Assembly: GCF_030418125.1 (NCBI RefSeq)
Contig: NZ_JAUHTR010000014.1
Location: forward strand, 1 to 64,000
Length of the DNA stretch: 64,000 bases
Source: Fictibacillus fluitans
GTDB lineage: Bacteria; Bacillota; Bacilli; Bacillales; Fictibacillaceae
Reading direction: 5' to 3'
Positions 17,763 to 26,912 of this stretch are shown in pieces; position 1 is the first letter of the stretch; every line of letters starts with the position of its first letter. The position numbers and the translations under genes were made by a program. The notes under the pieces were generated by a model that was not told where the DNA came from, did not search any database, and saw only the letters and a list, made by a program, of their open reading frames with translations.

Positions 17763-18788
17763 CTAAAGATCAATCTTTTTTAACTGCAGCTGCTTTGTTC
17801 TTTTTATATACTTCTCAGCTGCCTTTTTTAATAGAACATAAAGCATATTAACGTTGGGATGAATGGAAAATAGAAACAACTGATACCTTAAATCTTTATC
17901 TTCTTTTACCGCTTCAAAGAAGTGACTATAATTCAGCTTTACGTCTCCATGTATCATCTTTCTAAAATATTTGTCTTTATCCTTGCTATTGTTCATCATA
18001 AGCAGCCAATAATGAATGATACTCGTTTTTAACAAAAGCTTGTATGATTCTAATTTTAAGTCGCTGTATTTCTTTTCAATAAACTCATGACGTTCTTTTA
18101 ACCCCTTAATGATATCCAAATTTTTCGGGCTATAAGAAGAAACAATACTATCCTCACGCTGATAGTAGTAATACAATGGCTGGTGTATCATTACATATCT
18201 CTGAATTCGGTCCATTACAAGGTGTGTCCAGAAAACATCCTCGAACAATACACCCTTTTTAAACGGAAGATCATTTATCATACTTGTTTTAAACAACTTA
18301 CCCCAAGCAAAATTTTTCACTTTTTCATTAATGACCAATTCTTTCATTAATGAGTTTCGATTGAAAAGAATTGGAGGATCATCTTCAGCATAATACCGGT
18401 TGTCATAAAGCAAATGGTCATCATGGGCATAAAAAAAAGCGGCCTGCACCGCATCTGCTTTATATTTCAACATATAGTTAACTAGAACTTTTACCATGTT
18501 GGTATCGAGCCAGTCATCACTATCTACAAAAAGAGTGTAATCCCCGGTAACCAGTTTCATACCCGCGTTTCTGGCATCAGAAAGCCCACCGTTCTCTTTA
18601 TGAATAACTTTTACTCGTGGATCCTTCTTTTGGTATTCATCAGCAATTTTCCCACACTGATCAGGTGACCCGTCATTTACCAGGATAACTTCCAGATTTG
18701 TGTAGGTTTGGCCAAGAACACTTTTCACACACCTATGAATATATTTTTCTACCTTGTAAATAGGAATAACCATGCTTACTTTATCCAT
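17763..18788 (-). CDS. Family 2 glycosyltransferase (EpsJ-like)
   Basis: The product is 341 residues from the ATG at 18788 (MDKVSMVIPIYKVEKYI), which has a perfect AGGAGG site. An upstream extension in frame overlaps the aminotransferase gene and has no such site. Motifs: VNDGSPDQCG near residue 38, GLSDARNAG, DSDDWLD near residue 90 and KGVLFEDVFW. These are hallmarks of processive-like GT2 enzymes such as EpsJ and EpsH. It follows the aminotransferase gene within the operon. Confidence 0.92.
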   Translation of the reverse strand: MDKVSMVIPIYKVEKYIHRCVKSVLGQTYTNLEVILVNDGSPDQCGKIADEYQKKDPRVKVIHKENGGLSDARNAGMKLVTGDYTLFVDSDDWLDTNMVKVLVNYMLKYKADAVQAAFFYAHDDHLLYDNRYYAEDDPPILFNRNSLMKELVINEKVKNFAWGKLFKTSMINDLPFKKGVLFEDVFWTHLVMDRIQRYVMIHQPLYYYYQREDSIVSSYSPKNLDIIKGLKERHEFIEKKYSDLKLESYKLLLKTSIIHYWLLMMNNSKDKDKYFRKMIHGDVKLNYSHFFEAVKEDKDLRYQLFLFSIHPNVNMLYVLLKKAAEKYIKRTKQLQLKKIDL

Positions 18789-18805
18789 CAATCCCCCCTC
18801 CTGCT

Positions 18806-19987
18806 TTATCGATTGACTGCCGAAACAGTGAGTAAACACCGTTTCACACAACTGATCACTTTGTCTTGGTCATATTGTGTAAGGTTTGAACCCGAAGGCA
18901 AGCAAATACCGTTGTTGAACAATTTCTCTGATACACTCATTCCTTCTTCACCATGAGAATAAAAATGTTTGCCCTCAAATAGTGGCTGTAAATGCAGCGG
19001 CTTCCATACAGGACGAGCTTCGATATTTTCCTTTTCCAACTCATTTATTATTTGAGGTATTGATATTACTTCTGGATCAACTGTTAGTACAGATAGCCAG
19101 CGATTGGAAAATGTGTTTTTAAGTTCAGGCATAAATTCAATACCTGATAAACCTCCAAGTTTTTGCTGATAATAGGAGAACACCTTTCTTCTTTGAGAAA
19201 CCCGCTGATTCAATACTTCAACTTGAGCTCTTCCCATACCAGCCAGGATATTGCTTAACCTGTAATTGTAACCCATTTGGCTATGCTGATAATGCAAAGC
19301 TGGGTCTTTCGCTTGAGTCGCAAAGAAACGCGCTTTCTTCAGGTCATCTTCATGATTGGAAACGAGCATTCCTCCCCCGGAAGTGGTAATAATTTTATTT
19401 CCATTAAAAGAAAAGATACTGTATTTTCCAAAGTTGCCGCTGCGTTTTCCAAAATAAGAGGACCCCAATGATTCAGCTGCATCCTCGATAACTGGCACCT
19501 CATACTCATCACAAAGTTCCAAAAGTTCCTTCATCTTGGCAACCTGGCCATAGAGATTTACAATAATAACCGCTTTTGGCAGGTTGTTTTGCCGGTCCGC
19601 ATCTTCAAGTGCTCTTCTTAACGCTGGAGGAGACATATTCCATGTTTCAGGTTCTGAATCAATAAATACAGGCTCAGCACCTTGATAGAGGATAGGGTTT
19701 GCACTTGCCACAAATGTCAGGGAAGAACAAAAAATCCGGTCTCCCTTTTTAACATCCAGCAACAATAGAGCTAAATGAATGGCCGCGGTGCCTGAGCTCA
19801 CCCCTACAGCTCCACTTGCTCCAACATATTTGGCAATTTCTTTTTCAAAAGCATCAACATTGGGACCAAGAGGAGCAATCCAATTAGAATCAAAAGCTTT
19901 CTGTATATAGTCTTGTTCCTGGCCGCTCATATGAGGAGGTGAAAGAAAAATTCTTTCATTATTTTCCGCTAGCTGCACCTTACACAC
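18806..19987 (-). CDS. epsN: PLP-dependent DegT/DnrJ/EryC1 aminotransferase (EpsN-type)
   Basis: The 393-residue enzyme of the sugar aminotransferase family has ERIFLSPPHMSGQEQDYIQ at the N-terminus and the PLP-lysine in SFNGNKIITTSGGG near residue 183. With the EpsC-type dehydratase and EpsM-type acetyltransferase it should make UDP-2,4,6-trideoxy-2,4-diacetamidohexose (bacillosamine type). The first possible start is a GTG at 19987 overlapping epsM. A second GTG at 19978 lies eight bases after AGAAGG and may be the true start. The symbol is by homology with B. subtilis. Confidence 0.93.
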   Translation of the reverse strand: MCKVQLAENNERIFLSPPHMSGQEQDYIQKAFDSNWIAPLGPNVDAFEKEIAKYVGASGAVGVSSGTAAIHLALLLLDVKKGDRIFCSSLTFVASANPILYQGAEPVFIDSEPETWNMSPPALRRALEDADRQNNLPKAVIIVNLYGQVAKMKELLELCDEYEVPVIEDAAESLGSSYFGKRSGNFGKYSIFSFNGNKIITTSGGGMLVSNHEDDLKKARFFATQAKDPALHYQHSQMGYNYRLSNILAGMGRAQVEVLNQRVSQRRKVFSYYQQKLGGLSGIEFMPELKNTFSNRWLSVLTVDPEVISIPQIINELEKENIEARPVWKPLHLQPLFEGKHFYSHGEEGMSVSEKLFNNGICLPSGSNLTQYDQDKVISCVKRCLLTVSAVNR

Positions 19988-20618
19988 CTTCTATCTTTTG
20001 TTTTACTTTAGCGGGAACTCCAATTGCTGTTGAACTAGGTGGTATATCATGAATAACCACTGACCCTGCACCGACAACCGACCAGCTCCCTATTCTTTTT
20101 CTAGGTATAACTGTAGCTCCCGCCCCAACATGTACCCCATCCTGAAGGATAACTCCTCCGGTTAATGTTGCACTTGGAGAAACATGAACAAAATCACCAA
20201 TCTGATTATCGTGTTCTATAACGGCATTTGTATTAATGATGGAATGCCGGCCTACACAAGCATCAGCCTGGATCACTGAATTCGCCATAACAACCGTTCC
20301 GTTCCCTATCAATGCTGAGGGGCTTATGATGGCTGATTGATGGATAACAGTAATGTAGTCTTCACAATGAAGATTCAACTTCATACCTATCTTTTTTCTT
20401 ACCTCATTATTTCCGATTCCTATAACAAACTTGACCGCTCCATAGTGCTCTTGTACTTGTTTAATCGCCGTAAGTGGTCCGTAGAATACATCTTCTTTTA
20501 TAAAAGTACGTGTAAACTTATCATCCAGGTATCCCGCAAGGACGTTTCCGTCTTGAGATAAAATGATATCTTTAATCACTTTGCTGTGCCCTCCATGACC
20601 AACAATGACGATATTCAT
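19980..20618 (-). CDS. epsM: Sugar O/N-acetyltransferase of the NeuD/PglD family (EpsM-type)
   Basis: The 212-residue protein has an N-terminal Rossmann-like PglD_N domain (MNIVIVGHGGHSKVI, residues 1-15) and a C-terminal left-handed beta-helix of hexapeptide repeats (from about residue 95: ISPSALIGNGTVVMANSVI, then IGDFVHVSPSATLTGGV). It should acetylate the 4-amino group of the UDP-sugar made by the EpsN-type aminotransferase. The gene overlaps epsL by four bases and epsN by up to eight, in the B. subtilis order L-M-N. Confidence 0.94.
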   Translation of the reverse strand: MNIVIVGHGGHSKVIKDIILSQDGNVLAGYLDDKFTRTFIKEDVFYGPLTAIKQVQEHYGAVKFVIGIGNNEVRKKIGMKLNLHCEDYITVIHQSAIISPSALIGNGTVVMANSVIQADACVGRHSIINTNAVIEHDNQIGDFVHVSPSATLTGGVILQDGVHVGAGATVIPRKRIGSWSVVGAGSVVIHDIPPSSTAIGVPAKVKQKIEGV

Positions 20619-21226
20619 AGTATCTCTTCCTTCGTATGCTGAGAACCTTTAAATGCTTCCATAGTAACCATCGGTGAGTGATTGACTCCCTCTGAATTTA
20701 CAACTTTGAAAAACGTCAGCCACAATATTTTAAGATCCAGCCAAAAGGATTGGTGTTCAACATACCACACATCCAGTGTAAATTTTTCCTCCCACTCAAT
20801 GGCATTCCGTCCGTTAATTTGTGCCCATCCAGTGATTCCCGGCTTTACCAAGTGACGTTTTGCCTGCTCGGGAGTATACAGCGGGAGATAATCCATCAGG
20901 AGTGGACGCGGCCCCACCAGGCTAAGTTCTCCTTTTAATACATTGATCAGCTGCAATAGCTCATCCAAGCTGTACTTACGCAAAAACCTCCCCGTTTGGG
21001 TTAAACGAAGATGATCAGGCAATAAATTTCCGTTCCCATCCTTTTCGTTTGTCATCGTTCTGAATTTGTAAAGGTAGAATGGCTTTCCGTATAATCCCGG
21101 ACGCTGTTGTCTGAAAAGGACCGGAGAACCAATTTTGATTTTGACAAGTAGAATGGTTATTACGATGATCGGTGACAAGCCCATTAATAACAATATTGCC
21201 ATTGTTAGATCCAGCGTCCTTTTCAA
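20615..21226 (-). CDS. epsL: Initiating phosphoglycosyl transferase (EpsL-type)
   Basis: The 203-residue bacterial sugar transferase (PF02397) has one N-terminal membrane segment (residues 5-28). The conserved blocks are FRQQRPGLYGKPF, YKFRTM, GPRPLL and VKPGITGWAQINGRN. It puts the first sugar phosphate, probably the diacetamido sugar made by EpsC/M/N, on undecaprenyl phosphate and so starts repeat-unit assembly. The ATG at 21226 follows AAAGGAGGCGG. Confidence 0.95.
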   Translation of the reverse strand: MKRTLDLTMAILLLMGLSPIIVITILLVKIKIGSPVLFRQQRPGLYGKPFYLYKFRTMTNEKDGNGNLLPDHLRLTQTGRFLRKYSLDELLQLINVLKGELSLVGPRPLLMDYLPLYTPEQAKRHLVKPGITGWAQINGRNAIEWEEKFTLDVWYVEHQSFWLDLKILWLTFFKVVNSEGVNHSPMVTMEAFKGSQHTKEEIL

Positions 21227-21248
21227 CCTCTCCGCCTCCTTTATTGTT

Positions 21249-21392
21249 TTATTTTGTTGATAGCAGAATTTGTTTTTTTATTTCCTCAATGATGTCCTGT
21301 GCACTTCTATTCATGTTTTCATCGCTTTTACGGCAGATTTCAAGCAAAATTTCCTGAAGCTTTTGCTGAGTCAGTTTCTCGGATATACTCAT
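21249..21392 (-). CDS. Small hypothetical protein, 47 residues
   Basis: This short ORF begins MSISEKLTQQKLQEILLEIC at 21392 and has an AAAGGAAGTGA site. It fills the gap between a GT4 gene (18 bases upstream) and epsL. The product is charged, predicted helical and ends in KKQILLSTK. It has no membrane segment, and I do not recognise a family. Reading direction, spacing and ribosome site support a real gene. A role as a small adaptor in EPS synthesis is a guess. Confidence 0.6.
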   Translation of the reverse strand: MSISEKLTQQKLQEILLEICRKSDENMNRSAQDIIEEIKKQILLSTK

Positions 21393-21410
21393 TTTTCCGT
21401 ATCACTTCCT

Positions 21411-22613
21411 TTACGCCATTTCAATCAGTTCATATAGCTTTTCAACTTCCTTGGCATTGCCATAGCTTCTATTCTTAATATTTTCACGCAAGGAAGCTAC
21501 TTTCTGATGATTATTGATCAATTGAATGATCCCTTCAGCTATACCTTCAACTCCCTGCCGGATGATTACACCGTCTACCCCATCTTCAAGCTGGCTCTTG
21601 GATGTTGGGAAATCAGTAATCAGTACAGGCTTTTCCAGGATCTGAGCTTCACGTACGGTTACTGCTTTTCCTTCATATCGGGAGGGCTGAACATAAATAT
21701 CACATGCTTTGATAAATGGATAGGGATTCGTTTGCTTACCCAATAAAATGAAGTGTTCGTGAAGAGTTAATTCATCAATTAATCTCTTAAGTTCATTTTC
21801 TAATGGACCATAACCGACAACATACCATTTCACTTGATACCCCTGGTCTACTATTTTCCTGCAGGCTTTTACTGCATCATCAATTCCTTTCGCATGTGAA
21901 AGCCTTCCTACGGTAACCAATATGGTTTCATTCGCATGTTTTGTCAGTTTCGGCAAGTCACTCACTCGTGCTTGTTCATAAATAAATTCAGGTGTCAGAA
22001 TGTTCTCGATCACTTCCATTCGATCTTGAAAGTGAGGGAAAACGGAAAGAAAAGAATCTTTGCACCCCTCTGAAACTGCCACAAGGTGATCCATTTGCTC
22101 CCACATTTTCGCTTCTTCTGCCTGATTTACGGAAATGGTTGAGTAATCGGTGTGAATCCATCCTATTTTCTTTTTGGCTTTTACTTTTTCAGCTACAAAA
22201 TAATGCGGCCATAAGAAACTGATGGCCGTATCATATTCTCCTTTCAGCTTTGGCAGGTAGGGAAGCGCAAATTTCCATCCATACTGGATAATGTAGTAGC
22301 CTGGTTCAGCGCTGCCTGACAATCTTCCATGGAGTGCTCCTGCACATCGGGCAAACACTCTTGAAAAAAGAATGGGAAATGCCCGTTGCTGCATCACTTG
22401 TTTTATCGATTTTCGAAAGGTGGTGTATTCTGCTATTTCGTTTAATAATCTTGGCCCTTCGGGAAGCAATGGCAGAAACTCTCCTTCGTGTTTAAAAAGC
22501 ATCAGGTCCACATCATACCTGGAGTAGTCGATACTGTTTAACAACCCTATTAAACTTCTCTCCACCCCGCCAATCGCCAGATCGAATGAAGCAATCAGTA
22601 TCTTTTTCTTCAT
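21411..22613 (-). CDS. Family 4 glycosyltransferase
   Basis: The 400-residue GT4 enzyme shares the order of motifs with the tandem block at 11537-15126: AIGGVERSLIGLLNSIDY, GWIHTDYS, VSEGCKDSF, TVGRLSHAKGIDDAV, GKQTNPYPF and YEGKAVTVREAQILEKPVL. The donor motif has YEGKA instead of HEGYC. Base composition is more typical of the host than in the distal copies, so this may be closer to the ancestral gene. Start ATG at 22613; small ORF and epsL follow. Confidence 0.92.
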   Translation of the reverse strand: MKKKILIASFDLAIGGVERSLIGLLNSIDYSRYDVDLMLFKHEGEFLPLLPEGPRLLNEIAEYTTFRKSIKQVMQQRAFPILFSRVFARCAGALHGRLSGSAEPGYYIIQYGWKFALPYLPKLKGEYDTAISFLWPHYFVAEKVKAKKKIGWIHTDYSTISVNQAEEAKMWEQMDHLVAVSEGCKDSFLSVFPHFQDRMEVIENILTPEFIYEQARVSDLPKLTKHANETILVTVGRLSHAKGIDDAVKACRKIVDQGYQVKWYVVGYGPLENELKRLIDELTLHEHFILLGKQTNPYPFIKACDIYVQPSRYEGKAVTVREAQILEKPVLITDFPTSKSQLEDGVDGVIIRQGVEGIAEGIIQLINNHQKVASLRENIKNRSYGNAKEVEKLYELIEMA

Positions 22614-22628
22614 CAGCTATCCCTCACC

Positions 22629-23774
22629 TTATGCTTTTATCCCATACAGCTCCATCCATGCAGGGAGATTGCCTGTTATGCTGTACCCTTGATTAGTTAT
22701 GCTTTTACTAATCATCTCCCGCCTCGGTCTATGAACCATCAGAGCTTCATTAACCGCCTGAGTCCAACTGCTTATCTCAGCGTTAAGATTAAGGTATGAA
22801 ACCAAGCCCATCCCCATCTCTGTACTGCGCGGCACTGCATCCGACAATACACATGGGGTTCCAGCGCATTGAGCTTCCAGTGCTGCAATTCCAAACCCCT
22901 CAAATTTGGACGGAAATAAAAAAACGTCCATGGCATTCATCAGCCGTGAAACGTCAGTTCTAACTCCCAAAAACTTTATATTTGATAATAGATTCATCTT
23001 TTCAGCTTTTTCTTCAACTTCCTTTTGCAATGGACCGTTCCCGATGAACAGCACAACCCATTTCTTATCTTCCCTGACCAATTGTTCCAGTATGTTCAAA
23101 ATGAATGCCTGATTTTTAGATGCTGAAAAACGGCCAACATGTCCTAAAATTTTCACATCGGCTGTCAGCTGCAATTCCTGAATGACACTGCTTCTGGACT
23201 CTTTCCGGTTTAAGGATTCAAACGGCTTTAAATCGATCCCATTTTTTAATATGCTTACTTTGTTTCGCTTCAAAGAATGCTCTCCATAGAGGAACCTTGC
23301 TGCCTCAATACTGCAGCTGCAGTATTGATTGGCTGAAGCCTTTATTGTCGATTGAAGCAGTTTAAGAGCTATTCGTTCTTTTATCGATTTCCCTCTAGGC
23401 CAACCGGTGCTGTGAGAATGACTAATTCTTTTTTTAATACCTGAAAGCCTGGCAGCCAGGGCAGGAAAACCGCTTTGATAATCTGTATGGGCATGTATTG
23501 CAACGTATCGATGATCCCGCATGATTCTGACAAGATTTTTTATATACATAAAGGGACCAGAAGATCCAAGGCTTGGAATGGAATAAATGAATCCCCCAAG
23601 AGACTTGATTTCATCATCATACTCTCCTTTGAGCGAGTTATGGGTGACAAAATCAAATTGAACTTTCGTACGGTCAATGTTTCTGTAAACATTCATGATC
23701 AGTGTTTCTGCCCCGCCACGATCCATGGAGCTGACAATGTGCAGAACTCTTTTTATTTCTATATCTTCATCCAT
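22629..23774 (-). CDS. Family 4 glycosyltransferase (EpsF-like)
   Basis: The protein of about 381 residues begins KRVLHIVSSMDRGGAETLIM, the N-terminal pattern of EpsF. Further blocks are HSHSTGWPRG, GHVGRFSASKNQ near residue 212 and FPSKFEGFGIAALEAQCAG near residue 296. I prefer the ATG at 23774; an in-frame TTG nine bases upstream is an alternative. The gene at 25791 is a paralogue with the same opening motif, so the operon has two EpsF-like enzymes. Sugar unknown. Confidence 0.92.
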   Translation of the reverse strand: MDEDIEIKRVLHIVSSMDRGGAETLIMNVYRNIDRTKVQFDFVTHNSLKGEYDDEIKSLGGFIYSIPSLGSSGPFMYIKNLVRIMRDHRYVAIHAHTDYQSGFPALAARLSGIKKRISHSHSTGWPRGKSIKERIALKLLQSTIKASANQYCSCSIEAARFLYGEHSLKRNKVSILKNGIDLKPFESLNRKESRSSVIQELQLTADVKILGHVGRFSASKNQAFILNILEQLVREDKKWVVLFIGNGPLQKEVEEKAEKMNLLSNIKFLGVRTDVSRLMNAMDVFLFPSKFEGFGIAALEAQCAGTPCVLSDAVPRSTEMGMGLVSYLNLNAEISSWTQAVNEALMVHRPRREMISKSITNQGYSITGNLPAWMELYGIKA

Positions 23775-23788
23775 AGTCAACAACTGCC

Positions 23789-24859
23789 TTATAGAAAATT
23801 ACTTTCATACATAATATTCAAGCTAATCACATTCTCGAAATAGTAATAAGCAAGGTAACAGATCAACAAAACATAATAGAAAAATTTCTGGTCCTTCTTT
23901 CTGAAAAGAAGCACGAGCCACGAAATTAAGATCATTTGATAAAGAGTGAAATAAATGGAAAAACGAGCAAATATCCAATTCTGTGAAGAAACGATCATAA
24001 ATACAAAACCAATGATCGCCATATTGATGATATAGTCACTTTTGGGGAAGAGCTCTCTTAGTCGCTCCCTGCCAAAAAAAGCCACCAATAATGGTGCACC
24101 GTTAACCGCGACCCTGATCGTGCTTGCACCACCCTCGGAAAAATCCTGATAATGTCCATATTGAGTGTCCTGTATCGCTGAAAATAATAGGGTGGAAAAC
24201 TGATCAAAAGCGGCTACAACGAGGACGGAAAGAAATAAAAGGAAAAGTGTACCTTTGGACCAGGCTTTAAAGCGAGCAATGAAATAGATAGGAATTAATA
24301 CCAAGGCACTTTCGTGAAATAACGAAGCGAAAAGTACGATAAGCATGTACTTTTTCCAATCACCATTCAATAGATACTTGGTTGCTGTGAACACGATGGC
24401 TGCAGCCAGACACTGCCTCATACCATTCATGGAAACAAGATATAGACCCCCTGTAATATATACAAAAATACTAAGCTCTATCATTCTTGAGTACTTATAA
24501 AGAACCATGATAATAAGAAGATTGGTAATCAGGGCAGTAGTAAAAATAAGAACTTGAGGATCATTGCTGAACATCTTCAGCAACTTTTGCAGAATCCCAA
24601 ACCCAATGTCTTTTTGGTTCAGAATATAGTCCCAGGTAAAATCACTGATTTCATACGTATGTTTATAAAAATAAGTATCCCCAATATTGGATCGCAGCCC
24701 CGATACCAATACCAATGATAAAAACGCCACAAAGACTAATAGTTTGTTAGGCCGTATAAAAGATAACGAAGAGGCAACCATTGCGGGAGCTATGGAAAAG
24801 TACCTGGCTAAGAACGCTACGGCAAAGACAACGGCAAGATTCATCCAAAGTATAGCCAT
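23789..24859 (-). CDS. epsG: EpsG-type polysaccharide polymerase
   Basis: The 356-residue polytopic protein has about ten membrane segments. It shows the EpsG family pattern: SGLRSNIGDTYFYKHTYE near residue 52, GMRQCLAAAIVF near residue 139 and FHESALVLIPIYFI near residue 182. EpsG-type proteins polymerise repeat units at the outer face of the membrane. It lies between a GT2 and a GT4 gene. The 50 bases to the upstream gene hold nothing notable. Confidence 0.92.
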   Translation of the reverse strand: MAILWMNLAVVFAVAFLARYFSIAPAMVASSLSFIRPNKLLVFVAFLSLVLVSGLRSNIGDTYFYKHTYEISDFTWDYILNQKDIGFGILQKLLKMFSNDPQVLIFTTALITNLLIIMVLYKYSRMIELSIFVYITGGLYLVSMNGMRQCLAAAIVFTATKYLLNGDWKKYMLIVLFASLFHESALVLIPIYFIARFKAWSKGTLFLLFLSVLVVAAFDQFSTLLFSAIQDTQYGHYQDFSEGGASTIRVAVNGAPLLVAFFGRERLRELFPKSDYIINMAIIGFVFMIVSSQNWIFARFSIYFTLYQMILISWLVLLFRKKDQKFFYYVLLICYLAYYYFENVISLNIMYESNFL

Positions 24860-24909
24860 TTTGCAGTTCCTTTCTTCTATGAGGTCTCAAAGTCGAAGCT
24901 GGATATGGA

Positions 24910-25794
24910 TTAAGCACTTCTGGTTTTTGTCCCAATATACAAATAGAGGAGCAATCCCATTGGCAGCGCCAGCAGTGTCAGCCCTTTCTCCGGTGTTTCT
25001 CTTATAAAGCTGCGGTTATTCATCATCAGACTGCTTGATACATAGTGTACGGCCTGGCGAAATTTGAAGACCAAACCGGCTGATGGCAGCTTCATTAATT
25101 CTTTGCGATAAAAGGAAAAACCCTGAGGATTTTTCTGATACTGCAGAAACATATTTAGAGATGAACCGTCCGGAAGATATTCCACACAGCAAATCGTTTC
25201 GTTCATCAATAACATTTCAAATTCCTGATCCAGCTTGAAGTATTTATAGGCAAGTCCTACATATTTCTCTCCCTCAAAGAGAGGGTAGGGATAGCGTTTT
25301 GTCAGTGCCGACCGGTATACGAGCTTCTTGTCCCCTTTTACACCGTGCTTTTGATACAGATCAAATAATGTGGACGTCTGTAAATTTTCCGGCAGCCTTG
25401 TTCCAATGATGCTCCCGTTCGTATCGGCATCCAGTCCAATTAATCCGCTTACCTTGCTGTTTCCGTATTTGGTCCAAAAGAGAACGATCTTTTCAACTGC
25501 ATCAACCGGCATGTAATCGTCTGAATCAATACAAACGTTGAGCTCTGTAGTGATCCGTTCATAGGCTGTATTATGAGCTCCATGCATACCTTGATTGTTT
25601 TGTTTAATGTAATCAATCTCGATTTCTTTTTCCTTAATCCATTTTTCGACCAGTTCTTTTGTGGTATCTGTGGAGCCATCATCGATAATCAGCCAAACAA
25701 AGTCTTTGCAGGTTTGTTTCTTCAGGCTTTCATAACACTGATGAAGGCAATAAGCTCGGTTATAGGTAGGCGTAAACACGGTTAGCAGTTTCAC
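24910..25794 (-). CDS. Family 2 glycosyltransferase
   Basis: The 294-residue GT-A enzyme begins LLTVFTPTYNRAYCLHQCYE and has DDGSTDTTKELV near residue 37 and the metal site DSDDY near residue 91. This branch is a common EPS glycosyltransferase lacking the long C-terminal domain of EpsJ. Its start overlaps the stop of the upstream GT4 gene by four bases. I cannot tell whether it corresponds to EpsE or EpsH of B. subtilis. The flagellar-clutch function of EpsE should not be assumed. Confidence 0.9.
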   Translation of the reverse strand: MKLLTVFTPTYNRAYCLHQCYESLKKQTCKDFVWLIIDDGSTDTTKELVEKWIKEKEIEIDYIKQNNQGMHGAHNTAYERITTELNVCIDSDDYMPVDAVEKIVLFWTKYGNSKVSGLIGLDADTNGSIIGTRLPENLQTSTLFDLYQKHGVKGDKKLVYRSALTKRYPYPLFEGEKYVGLAYKYFKLDQEFEMLLMNETICCVEYLPDGSSLNMFLQYQKNPQGFSFYRKELMKLPSAGLVFKFRQAVHYVSSSLMMNNRSFIRETPEKGLTLLALPMGLLLYLYIGTKTRSA

Positions 25795-26912
25795 CTGGCT
25801 CCTCCTCCCAATAAGAGATAGGTTTCCTGCGTTTGCCTGGCTGTTTCACGGATATCAAATCCTCGGGATGCGAAAGCATTACTTTCAATACTCCGGTCTT
25901 TACTCATACATTGTGTATAATGCTGGAGTTTGTCCAACCAATTTTTCTTGTTATCCAAGGGTAGAAAGTTCACAAGATTTAAACCCAAATCAGCTTGTTT
26001 TGTTATGGTGTCGGAGATCATACAGGGTAATCCGGTTCCCTGAGCCTCAATCAGCGTGACCGGGAGTCCCTCATGAAGAGAGGGAAAAACAAATACATCA
26101 AACACCTGGTATAAACGCTGAACATCATTTCGAATGCCCAAGAATTTCACACTAGAATTTAAATTCAGCTGCTGTACCTTTTTCTCCATCTCCTGGCGCA
26201 GAACTCCGTCACCAGCCAAAAGCAAAACAGCTCGTTTATTGATTTTGTGATATTCAGAAAATAGTTCAATTAAAAAAGAGTGGTTTTTTTGCGGAGCAAA
26301 CCTGCCCACATGGCCCATCACAAACGTGTTATCTTCTATGTTGAGTTCTTTTCTTACAGCATTTCGACATTCCCTGGTATATAAAAACTTTTCGGGTTCA
26401 ATTCCATTGTTCAGTACTCTTGCCTTTTGCGCGTCTTGTGAAAACAGCCATTGAGCCGCTTCATTAGAGCAGGCGAATAAATGCGTAGCATTTTGTTTAA
26501 TGCGGGTCCCTGCGTACCACTTATAAACCCGGGCAGCTTTCCCCCCCTCACTTCTTGTATTATGACTATGAGCAATGCGATGAGGGATTTTGTGTTTTTT
26601 TGATGCCCGCAGCACAAGGCCGCTCATCTTATCCATGTGAGAATGAATGATTCTGTACCCGCTGTTTTGTTTAAAAAATCCATTCAGAGCGTCCACATAC
26701 TTAAAATGGCCAATATCAGTAAGGTAAGGGATCCGGTGAACCTTTCCGCCCATTTCTATGATCTCTTCATCAAATACTCCTTGGCGGTTGGTTAAAAAGT
26801 CGAATTGCACCTTTGTTCGGTCAATATTGCGGTACAGGTTCATAATTAATGTTTCAGCGCCGCCACGGTTCATATTCACCACGGCATGAAGGACTCTTAA
26901 TGGATTTCCCAT
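25791..26912 (-). CDS. epsF: Family 4 glycosyltransferase (EpsF-like)
   Basis: The 373-residue GT4 enzyme begins LRVLHAVVNMNRGGAETLIMN, very like EpsF of B. subtilis. Later motifs are HSHNTRSEGG, GHVGRFAPQKNHSF near residue 203 and FPSLHEGLPVTLIEAQGTG near residue 288. It overlaps the EpsD-like gene by 16 bases, which is compatible with translational coupling. It would extend the lipid-linked EPS unit in the cytoplasm. Sugar not assigned. Confidence 0.92.
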   Translation of the reverse strand: MGNPLRVLHAVVNMNRGGAETLIMNLYRNIDRTKVQFDFLTNRQGVFDEEIIEMGGKVHRIPYLTDIGHFKYVDALNGFFKQNSGYRIIHSHMDKMSGLVLRASKKHKIPHRIAHSHNTRSEGGKAARVYKWYAGTRIKQNATHLFACSNEAAQWLFSQDAQKARVLNNGIEPEKFLYTRECRNAVRKELNIEDNTFVMGHVGRFAPQKNHSFLIELFSEYHKINKRAVLLLAGDGVLRQEMEKKVQQLNLNSSVKFLGIRNDVQRLYQVFDVFVFPSLHEGLPVTLIEAQGTGLPCMISDTITKQADLGLNLVNFLPLDNKKNWLDKLQHYTQCMSKDRSIESNAFASRGFDIRETARQTQETYLLLGGGAR

